Origin: Astropecten irregularis
Lineage: Eukaryota > Echinodermata > Asteroidea > Paxillosida > Astropectinidae
Assembly (NCBI GenBank): GCA_963971285.1
Contig: OZ020255.1
Coordinates: 2,480,001-2,544,000, forward strand
Length of the DNA stretch: 64,000 nucleotides
Reading direction: 5' to 3'
Made by a program: the position numbers and the translations under genes. This document shows positions 55,217 through 64,000 of this stretch, in pieces (position 1 is the first letter of the stretch; each line of letters starts with the position of its first letter). The notes below the pieces were generated by a model. The model was not told where the DNA came from. It saw only the letters and a program-made list of their open reading frames with translations, and ran no database searches.

Positions 55217-55354
55217 CTAATTGCAGCCAATCACCTCAAAGCGCAGGGCGCAGTGGACGTTGCAATCAATGGGAAAAATGCGAATGAATCTGGTGTGCAG
55301 GCCCGCGGTGAATCTATTGGTCACGGTACTGCCTGCCACGATGTTACCAGGGAA
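55217..55354 (-). CDS. Exon 4: end of F5/8C domain and stop
   Basis: Acceptor catttacatacag|TTCCCTGG in phase 0. Encodes FPGNIVAGSTVTNRF and the final barrel strands. TAG at 55217-55219. Confidence 0.85.
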   Translation of the reverse strand, partial: FPGNIVAGSTVTNRFTAGLHTRFIRIFPIDCNVHCALRFEVIGCN

Positions 55355-55787
55355 CTGTATGTAAATGATGAAATGAAGAGTACGCATTCCGTTATATTTC
55401 AATTGTTTGTTGAGAAATAATCATCATTCTATTTGTATATATATATACCTTGTTCTTTCACTCTCAAAGTTACTGACCGTTATGATTGTCCCATTTGTAT
55501 AGGTCATGTGATCCCACGACTGACCATCGTTACTCTGTGCCACCTGATACTTGAACACTCTTTGGTTGTTGCGATGCCCATCTTCACCACGACCTTGAGT
55601 GATGAGTCCAGTGATAATGACTTTGGTATTGAAATCAACTTGAATCCACGGATTGGAGTCGCTGTCGTCGTGAACCCATGCAGCGACGTGACCTGATCAT
55701 GTGGAAAGTGAAGCCGATCAAAACAGTGGTTACATTAGGCTGTGGGGGAGAGGAAGGTTGAACGGTATCGGGATTCTTCTGTTTTCT

Positions 55788-55820
<33 letters not shown>

Positions 55821-58800
55821 CTCTTTTTTTTTTGGTTGGGGTTGTTTTAATCCATTGTTTTGTATTTCTGTTTGATGCCACGTGACGGGGTTCGAATTTT
55901 GTGTTTGCGTATACATTTTGTTCGTTTGTTGAGTCTATGGATGAAGTTTCCTATTGGACTCGCTGAATTTATTGGACAAACTCATTTTACGCGTCTTAAC
56001 TCGACTTTCAGGAACTAAGCTTTATCTTAATTTTTGAGCAATCACAATATTAATCTACCATTACAAAATTTCATTTTCATACTAATGAATTAAATTCACA
56101 AATATACCTTGGGTATTAAGCCGTGCCCTCACCGGTCCATATTCTGGATAATTGCGATAAATAGTCGAAGCTGTGATGCTTTTATCCAGGATGCGTCCAT
56201 CCTCCATACCAAGAGGTTCCTCGTTCGAGCAAGCAGCTACACCTTTTAGGGAACATGTAAACAAAAATACATAATGAAATCTTGATGTGCCGATAAACTC
56301 TCTATAACATCCTTGATCATTGTATACTCTACGAACAACTGACGCCAGTAACTCTGCATTGTACGTATTAAAGTAGGGGAAGATAGACCATTGGATAAAC
56401 TGGGAAACTGTATTGTATTGCGAGGTTTAAAAGGGCGTTTGGTAATTTCAACTCAAGACAGCTCGATACATTGTCCAGTTTATAACTTGGAGCTCATCGG
56501 TGTGATTCCCTCCTTCGTACTAGCATTACAATGGGTATAAACACTCATTGTATTTCTACACAACCATGGTATTCAAGTCTTTGTCTGGGAAACAGTCCAA
56601 ACTCCTTGGTCAGAGAGAACTCCTCTGACATTGATTGTGGAATATTTCTCTCAGATCTAAAGTTATTTTAATCTGTTGCACACATCCCAACTATCATCTA
56701 TTGGAAGCTGAATGGACCTTCCTACACGCAATGAAATTTTTTCCCCACGTTTTGGCCAATTGAAATGATCGTTACTTAATTTTCATTTCAAATCGACGTT
56801 TTTTGTGAAGGATCTCTTCAATCTATTTTCTGCAAGTAGAAGCTTACTGTATTTGGAAGCTAAGGTCAACAAAATTCCAGACTTGGCCGGATATTATGCG
56901 AAAGATGCAGTTTCCACTAATTGGTCTCTATCTGCTACCGCCAGAGGGCGCTATTACATTTTCTCAAATGCGGAAGTAACGCCAGCGCTCAGTGTATTAT
57001 GCGTGCCGACTTAATTAAGTGTCGCTTGGTTAATCAGTTGTATAACTTGGTATTGCCATACCAACTCTACTTTGTAAGTCTTTACTTTCGTTGTTATTTC
57101 ATAATCTTTTGTCATCGGTTAGTCCTTGGGCTTGTCTTCAGTTTTACACATTTTGTAATTGTTTACTGTTATTGTTTTGTCACACAGGACTGTATCATTG
57201 TTGTTGATGTAATAAAAAGGATCCGCTGCTAAGTACCAGCAATCGTGGAGTCTATTTCTTCAAAAGGAGTTTTGTATATTAAGGCACATGCATAGAGGGG
57301 GCAGCGTTTACAATGTCGTAGTCATTTCTTCTAGCCAAAAGATCCCGAAATAATGAGATGTGGCAAATAACAAGCTAATATTTTGATAAGAATGAAGACA
57401 GAATTCTCTCGCTGTGGTCTATATCGATGATTTAGTTTCCTAGGTAAGAACGCGTATTCTATATACTTATAATAAACGCGTCAAGTTAGGTTGTACAATA
57501 CAGTACCATGTTTAACAGTAGCAAACAAAATACCAAGATATTGTGGTTTGGGGTGAGCAAAATAATACCAGGGAAAGGGATCGATGAAATACACATTTCC
57601 ACTGACAATCACCTCTAGACGAACAAATAGGCAACTTAAGTCAGTCGTAAATATAGGATTGAATCAACTAGTTTTGCTATTTGAGTGTACCTGGTAGGCA
57701 GCGACGCCTTTGGAATTTCGTAATGTATTATGACAAAACTCACTTCTTTAAAACCTTATTCAAGTTTCTCTCCCATGATTGGAAAAGCTTCGGTATTAAT
57801 TAATTCTTTATAAGGGTACACTTTTACTTCCTCGAGACTTACCCAATAATTTTGAAGATTAAATGAACATTCATCCCTTTCAATTCAATTGCTTCCAATG
57901 GAGAAAGATCGTATAGCCACATATTATTATTGGCTTAGTGGTTTGTACTGACCACTGTCTTACGTGACCCTCTGCATTTTTTGTTTAAGATAAGAGCATT
58001 GTACTCATGAACCTGACGTTTGTGGTGAAGGCATGGATTGAGACAGGTTAGAAAAGATATGAGAAATATTCAGTCCAATGATTTTTCTCTCGTTAATTCA
58101 ACTAAATGCATAAATAAACAGGTTAAATTTAGGTATAAGCAGATTTAAGATAGAAATGATAAATAATCTTCGATCCAGGAGCTATATACATTGAGAATGG
58201 GTTGTTACATTTGATTGTACGATCCTGGAGTCTCTTGTGCTGAGATAGGTGGAAGGATGGTAACTATACTGAGACCCCCCGAAAAACAGCAATTTCAATT
58301 CTTTATTTATACAGGTTCATTTGAGGTATTAGATAGTAATCATTATTGCCTATCTTCCAGTTCTGCAAATCGAGAATAGGTGGTGTGAGACAATTGTTTC
58401 ATTTTGATAAAAGTAAAACCACCACTATGAGATGTATATATTTATTTTCCTATAGGCTGACGTGTATCCATCTTGTTGATCTTATAGTCTGCTATCATCG
58501 TTGGCTCTGTGGCGTTTGCATGCACTTTGTAGTGTACGTCGTTTTACGTAACCCTGGATATGCGTTTCTGTTTGAAATAAGAGCCATTACTCAGAAAACA
58601 AACTTGAACTTATTCAATTGTAAGAATTTTTACTAAAAATAAATTTGCCACTTTCGTATCACTATGACAACAAATTTATTTGACCAATCACTCAGGTGAA
58701 ACAGTCCAATACGTTACCTGTTACTTTTACACATTATAAAATAATGGTCGTTGTATATGGAACGTTAATAAAATTGCTGAAAACCAAATAGCAATGTCAA

Positions 58801-61123
58801 GACGTTGATAAAGTACAACTGATTGTAATACTTGTAATTGTATATAAGCCTCACAAGCTGTAGTTTAAAACTTCATATACCATCGGGGAAATAAAGGAAA
58901 ACACAGCTGGTCTCGGGAGATTACTCTTTTGTGAAAAGACCTGCACTCCAAATCCTGGTGCAGTTTCGGCAGAATACCGAATATAAAGCTCATATTTTGG
59001 TTTTAGCTTCAAGACGGTTTTCTCGCCATGTACAGTGTGTCCCAAAAACGATATCCATTTTAAACCAAATAATTATGAAAAGGAAACATACGTTTTCAGC
59101 TTTTTGATTGTTTGTCATTTGCATTCAATATCTCCCAGCCCATGAGTGGAGAGAAAGGCAAAATCATACATATAGCCGTGTTTCACAAATCAGAAGAGCG
59201 GACCCAAATGGTCTTACCCCAATGCCAACAAAATGACGGACACATACATATTTTATAGAGTCATCTTGGTTTTCTATTTCTATCTCCATGATAGCTCAGA
59301 AAAAAGGAAAAACCGGACTGCTTACCTAGAAATTAAATAAGCTTATTATTAGTGTGATCGAGCTAAAAAAAAAAAAAATTCAAGAGGCATAGTATAGTTC
59401 TTTAGATGGTGGAAGGTAATGGTTGGGGGGGTTGAAGAAGGGTATAGGGATGGGAGAGGGTCGTGGTGAGAAGGAAATAAGGCGACGAAATGTGCCCGCA
59501 CCAGTAGTCTAACAAACTTACGACGCGCCACCATAGCTAAACCACTGGAGGCGGACATGGGGGGGGGGGGGTTGTTGGAAGGGAAACCAGCGGAAATAAC
59601 ATGATTAATAAGTAGTGAAAACAGCTAACTGACATTCCCACTAAGAAGAACAGGGTTGTTCTTCTGCCTCTATATTTCTTCCTCCATGCTTGAATTCAAC
59701 AGTCAGAAAAAAATATCAGTCAACCAGATTTATACAAAATCATACCAGTTGAAAGCTAGCAAAGAAGGAAAAAGGACATGAAGAAAAGAACTTTTTAAGA
59801 GCAACTTTTATTCCGGTGATAATATGCTGAGCCCTTTGTTTGTATCCTTTTACGGGGGGTTAAAAGCATATTTTCTGTGCTTTTTGTTGCACTTAATCAG
59901 TCACCTTTTGTATTATGTGTTGTTGTTCTTCAATCAGTCAGTTTAATTGAGTGTAGGATTATACATGTAGTTATTTGTATGAACATCGAAACAACAGTGG
60001 GATCAGTCCTTCTTGTATTTTTTTTAATAAGCGGATTGACTTTATCCCCTTCGTTTCAATTGTATATTGTGTGTCCTCTGGACCATACGATCGGTCTGCC
60101 AGTAGTACAAGCAAAATTTGAAAATTCAGTTCTTTCAAAATGTTGAGGACAAATCCTCATGTAGAATCTTCCAAAATTGCTTGAAAAAAATTGTTGATAT
60201 GTTCTGTTGTTTAGAGACCAACAGAAATGGCACGAGAGAGCAGTTAGGAAGATAGGCCCCTAACAATAAATTGAAAAAAAAAACTGGTAGAAAATATTTG
60301 ATGAACATACACATGATATTCTTTTACAGATAGTTTCATCATTATTGTGATTCCAAGTAGGTGTAAGAAAATAAAACAGACCTGCTTAGGTCAATATGGG
60401 GGCTGGATAATCCACAAAATGAGAAACAAAGGTGGAACTAGATAAAGTGAAAGAGGAAAACAAAAACGAAACGAAATTTGAATGCAAGGCATTCATAAAT
60501 CAACGAGCAATTACTGATTGTCTGGAAAAGTCCATTTTTGACTGCCATTTTTATTATTTTTTTTTAATTTTTTTTTTTTTTTGGTACATGTCTTCTTGCA
60601 AAACATTGTACATAATATACCTAGAATATTATACGCACTGACCCAGTTTGTAGACTACATCCCTTATTACTGCGCATGGACTTTCACCTTATATAAATAG
60701 TTCCGTGAGGACAACATTGTTTATACTAACTCTAGAGCTGGTAATTCGCTTTTATTTATATCTGATTCTGGACTTATCGGGTTCTTTCAACCGTTAGGAA
60801 AAATGGGTAAGGAGCTTTAATTTAGATTTTCCGTCATGTTTATTCACGAGTCAACATATAATTCAATTTAAATCGAGTTTATACTTGGGGATACTAGTGG
60901 GATTTCGATGTTTCACTAACTTATAGCTCAATTGATCTTGGTTTTACTTACAGGATGTACACGATTCCTCTAGTTTCAGGGTATCCCACCGCATCTTGAA
61001 ATTCGCGAGTTCGACGTCCACCCGTTTCTTTAAGTTGTCCTGAGATTGCTCACTGCAGATCTCAGTACGTACGAGGATCGGACAATTACTCACAAGGAGG
61101 AGAAGTACGGCAATTCGGTTCAT
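55217..61123 (-). CDS. Secreted F5/8C (discoidin) domain protein
   Basis: Four exons (61123-60952, 56236-56108, 55692-55478, 55354-55217) join in phases 1, 1 and 0 to 217 residues. The first encodes a signal peptide (MNRIAVLLLLVSNCPILV) and a short, charged, probably helical linker (QSQDNLKKRVDVELANFKMR) bounded by cysteines. Residues about 60-216 are a complete F5/8 type C domain, starting CSNEEPLGMEDGRILDKSIT, with NPWIQVDFNTKVIITGLITQ, and ending RFIRIFPIDCNVHCALRFEV plus IGCN. First and last cysteines (about 60 and 216) form the usual domain-closing pair. Such domains bind sugars, lipids or cell surfaces; the ligand here is unknown. The short linker could drive oligomerisation (inference). 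Confidence 0.88.
55478..55692 (-). CDS. Exon 3: core of F5/8C domain
   Basis: 215 bp, acceptor catgatcag in phase 1 and donor ACG|gtcagt in phase 0. Encodes GHVAAWVHDDSDSNPWIQVD, ITGLITQGRGEDGHRN and VFKYQVAQSNDGQSWDHM, the most conserved F5/8C segments. Confidence 0.88.
55693..56107 (-). other. F5/8C gene intron 2
   Basis: Contains a long T tract with CTC interruptions (55785-55833). Otherwise featureless. Confidence 0.6.
56108..56236 (-). CDS. Exon 2: start of F5/8C domain
   Basis: 129 bp, phase 1-1, acceptor aaaggtgtag and donor CAAG|gtatat. Encodes ACSNEEPLGMEDGRILDKSI, TASTIY and VRARLNTQ. Confidence 0.88.
60270..60400 (+). repeat. Dispersed repeat, inverted partner of 63300-63425
   Basis: actggtagaaaatatttgat, gaacatacacatg, cttttacagatag, tgattccaagtagg and cctgcttaggtca match the reverse complement of 63300-63425 with moderate divergence. 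Confidence 0.6.
60692..60805 (+). promoter_or_regulatory. Possible plus-strand promoter and first exon inside the intron
   Basis: ctgcgcatgg and then ttatataaatag (TATA-like, 60692-60703) are followed about 100 bp later by aaaATGG|gtaagg, an ATG directly before a consensus splice donor. No downstream exon was identified. May be chance. Confidence 0.2.
60952..61123 (-). CDS. Exon 1: signal peptide and linker of F5/8C protein
   Basis: ATG at 61123-61121 (gacgATGA context). The donor TCCT|gtaagtaa in phase 1 restores a Ser codon on joining exon 2. Confidence 0.85.
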
Positions 61124-61210
61124 CGTCGTTGTCTAACTTTGCAGCAAGATTCTACATCAACAAAATGGCACAACCCAGACGCAACTGACTCTGAAATATC
61201 ATTCCCATGC

Positions 61211-61218
61211 AATTTATA
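61211..61218 (-). promoter_or_regulatory. TATA box of the F5/8C gene
   Basis: Minus-strand ctgccTATAAATTgcatgg lies 88-95 bp upstream of the ATG, predicting a start near 61185 and a short 5' UTR of about 60 nt. Confidence 0.6.
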
Positions 61219-61790
61219 GGCAGAGGTTGGTCACATGACCAACCCATCCAGAGTCACGCGATGAGAAAACGTCCATATGTACACAGTTCTTTAACAAAAA
61301 TCGTACATGTGTAGTAGTCGTTGTTGTTTTTTACTACACATCATAAATATTCATGACAAAGAGCCGAATCCCAATTGGTCAATATTCACCATCACGTGCT
61401 AGTGGATCACCAGCGAGTAGGTTACACATGATACATCTTACTGCGCATGGAGGATTGCACCGGGCATCTATTTTTTTATTTTTTTATTTTTTTTTTGCAG
61501 TGCGCATTCGTGAATTTCACCCTACATGACAACGTAAACGTAGTTGTGCTTCACTTCTCGACAAAATTGTGGACAATAACGAATATTCATGAGGTATAAC
61601 AAAACAAATATCACGTGATTTATAGCGGGTGGGCAGTCGATTCTAGCTTCTAGACCGTCAGCCCAGGGCCTTTATGGTATATGAACGAGGTACCAATATT
61701 TGAGTGCTGGAGCATATAGGGGGTACTTTAGTATGAACAGAAATTGGTGTCTGCCGAGTGACCTCTGTTAAGGGTAGCCAGCTAAGGGCT
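61219..61790. other. Upstream intergenic region
   Basis: Presumed upstream control region of the F5/8C gene. A poly-T tract lies at 61470-61495. No gene. Confidence 0.35.
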
Positions 61791-61799
61791 GCCATGAGT

Positions 61800-62769
61800 T
61801 AGACTTGGGGCCAAGTCTTTCTTAATCCGCGCCGTGATTGTCTCTTTTCCCCCACAACTCTCGCGAAACCGCGCGAGACTCATGGTTACGGCGAGAATTC
61901 AGCTCTCGGCCCGGGACCGCTCAAAAAGAAAGACTTGGGAAACCCGTTTTAGACGCATATTCATTTATTCACGTATGGGCGTGCTTTGCATTACGGTTGC
62001 CGTAGAGACGGCCGTTAAGACGAGTCCATTTTATTTGAGGGTGTATACAATTTCAAGTAGGGCCTAAGGCAGCAGTGGTGTACTTTCTACTTACATTGGA
62101 CAGCATTTTCAAACTATGGTTTTTGTTCAATTACTTCGTGAGTTGAACGATTTAATAAATAATTTTGTATTAAGCTGGAACTGAATCTATTACATACGTG
62201 CATTAATTCATGGAAATGAATAATACCTACGGTAAATGTCAATATTTTAGCAAGTGTGTAGGTTAACATGTACCTGATGTACGTAGGTCTACACTTTAGC
62301 TACAGTTAGTAAGACGGACTTAAAAAAAATTCCTATTATGCACAGAGAAGATAAAAACAAACATGCACATATGAATTTCACTACCCACGAGTTAAAAGTC
62401 TCATTATCAAGGTCATACCCCATGGTCATACTGCAGCTATATAGCTAGATACGTGCGACGGCTGTGGTTGTGTATTCAACGTGAATCAGCCCCGTGTACA
62501 CGTGCAGAATGTAGCGTTGGCCTACATAATGAATATTCATATATTTAATAAAGATTGGCCATTCAGTCACGTCCGTACGATTTCGGCTAAAGAGCCCATA
62601 GGCCGTGTACAAAGTGAAAACAGGTTTCCCAAGTCTTTCTTTTTGAGCGGTCCCGGGTCGAGAGCTGAACTCTCGACGTAACCATGAGTCTCGCGCAGTT
62701 TCGCGAGAGTTGCGGGAAAAAAAAGAGACAATCACGGCGCGGACTAAGAAAGACTTGGCCCCAAGTCTA
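61800..62769. mobile_element. Non-autonomous hAT-like element with about 165-bp inverted repeats
   Basis: The left arm starts TAGACTTGGGGCCAAGTCTT and the right arm ends AAGACTTGGCCCCAAGTCTA. They are inverted over about 160 bp (to about 61962 and from about 62605) with scattered mismatches. GCCATGAG is duplicated at 61791-61798 and 62770-62777. The 8-bp duplication and TAG start fit the hAT superfamily. The interior has no transposase. Confidence 0.85.
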
Positions 62770-62777
62770 GCCATGAG

Positions 62778-63299
62778 GGGACTTAAAATGGGTCACTGGC
62801 AACAGTAACAATTCATTTTGCCACAATCACCATGTTCAGTGACATTACAACATACAATAGGCAATCAAGAACTCAGGTACAAACGAACAACAAAACATGC
62901 TATGGATGCATATTGCATATTAGCTCGGAAGGTTGGGGAAGAAGCTCGTTTGACGCCATAGAATTTCAAACAGTTTTATACAAAGACTGACAGGAAAATG
63001 GGCAGAGGGTAATTTTTTTTTTTTTTTTTAATGAAATCAAGTCCTATAAAGTCGCTCTAGTTTGCAGGGCTATATCTTCAGTCTTCATGGTGCTCATCCA
63101 TTATTTTGGTAGTAGGGGTATTATTTTCACCCACAAGTCATCGGTTTAACTACATGTATATAAAACAACAAGGAAAGGTTAATGTTATGCCAGTCTTGTT
63201 TTGCTGTGCGGCTTGATTGCCTCAGTAATGAGTCATTTAAATATTCTTGGGGTTATTAAGAAGACCTCCAGACGCATTTCGAAAAGCTTTTGTTGATTT
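62778..63299. other. No recognised gene
   Basis: AT-rich intergenic sequence. Confidence 0.4.
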
Positions 63300-63425
63300 T
63301 CCAGCTCGCCACTGACCTAAGCAGGTCGACTTATACCCTACTTGGAAATCACTATAATGGTTAACTATGTCTTAAAAGAATTGCATATGTATGTTCATCA
63401 ACTAAATTCTGCCAGTTTTTACAAT
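63300..63425 (-). repeat. Dispersed repeat, inverted partner of 60270-60400
   Basis: tgacctaagcaggtcgact, acttggaaatcactataatg, gttcatcaactaaattctgcc and agtttttacaa mirror 60270-60400. Confidence 0.6.
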
Positions 63426-64000
63426 TGAATATTATTCTCCCAATGTTCTCGTTTTCCACCTCTGTTGACCATTCAAAAAAAATCATAAGAACAAAACTAT
63501 TCCAGCAAGATTCTAAACGAGGAGATTTCCTTGAGATATAAAAAAAAAAAAGAATTAAAAGAAAAGAATTTGAAAAAAAAAAAAAAAAAACACACACCGG
63601 CATTATGGTTCCAAGAAACAATACACAACTTGAGACAAAGAGGATCGTGCCATTTCCTCATATTAAATAAATTAAACAAGAATACAAGAAGGACTGACGC
63701 AGGTCTATGATATGCAAGGTACGTGAGCCAATAGGTTTTGTGATGAGTTGGGCCTTGAACTGGAAGTAGGCGGGAATATTCAACTGTTCTCGCCAGGGTG
63801 TACCATTGACAATGTCTCACACCACTTAATTCCCCCTTAATGATATGGATTATTTTCAAGCTGAATAATGTGTTATTGTAGGCCTATGTCAGACCAACAC
63901 ACCCTCTGAAATTAGGTCTTCAAATTTGTTTCGCTACCAAAAAGATGAGCTAGTACGGTAAGCTACAATGACTAATGAATGTAATGAATGTAAATTTTAA
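63426..64000. other. No recognised gene
   Basis: Poly-A tracts at 63541-63551 and 63573-63590; nothing else supported to the right edge. Confidence 0.4.

Larger units (their letters stand above)
56237..60951 (-). other. F5/8C gene intron 1 (4.7 kb)
   Basis: No host exon recognised. Includes short plus-strand frames at 56805-57232 and 59877-60146 without known domains, and one half of an inverted repeat pair (60270-60400). A plus-strand TATA-like site is at 60692. Confidence 0.6.

Noticed and set aside
59030-59050. tacagtgtgtcccaaaaa as the end of a DNA transposon
   Set aside because: No matching inverted end found nearby.

Overview
The window reads as a repeat-rich chromosomal segment from a marine invertebrate deuterostome, most plausibly an echinoderm or other ambulacrarian. 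The reasons are: split genes with GT-AG introns of several kb, secreted modules joined at phase-1 introns (CUB, LDLa, somatomedin B, F5/8C, C-type lectin), a Methuselah-like GPCR carrying a somatomedin B domain, tRNA-derived repeats, long fold-back transposons, and non-LTR, Ty3/gypsy, BEL/Pao and DIRS-type remnants. The species cannot be fixed from sequence alone. Nothing looks bacterial, and there is no operon or CRISPR.

Genes. All convincing host genes lie on the minus strand. (1) At 484-7670 (possible 5' UTR exon near 12439-12590) a secreted or membrane protein has a signal peptide followed by CUB, LDLa, CUB and LDLa modules, and runs off the left edge. (2) At 17346-18083 an intronless C-type lectin gene is interrupted by one in-frame TGA. 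(3) At 32612-41549 a four-exon Methuselah-like receptor of 961 codons has a signal peptide, somatomedin B domain, large ectodomain and seven membrane segments. (4) At 55217-61123 a four-exon secreted protein of 217 residues has one F5/8C (discoidin) domain. All four products are predicted to be secreted or on the cell surface. No shared pathway can be claimed.

Mobile and repeated DNA fills most of the rest: a 22-bp minisatellite (1-419); a 4.4-kb fold-back element (3174-7536) holding a hAT MITE with an exact 8-bp target duplication; a 31-bp minisatellite (7823-8084); an 8.6-kb, compositionally distinct unit (18809-27367) whose ends have the split-direct-repeat layout A1...B1-A2-B2 of PAT/Ngaro-like tyrosine-recombinase retrotransposons, with a decayed RNase H signature and hairpin-rich arrays inside; a BEL/Pao remnant (27796-28480); THAP-like fragments (about 32150-32306 and 48270-48410); a truncated Ty3/gypsy element (45060-47565); a second large fold-back element whose arms are 31-bp arrays (48747-51616); a fold-back element with tRNA-like sequence at both ends (54561-54955, with relatives at 39172, 1975 and 15495); and a 1-kb hAT-like element with an 8-bp duplication (61800-62769).

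The most unusual observations are the split-direct-repeat unit with its palindromic B1/A2 junction and repeated GGGG...CCCC hairpins, the tRNA-ended palindromic element, and the two fold-back elements whose arms are built from tandem repeats.
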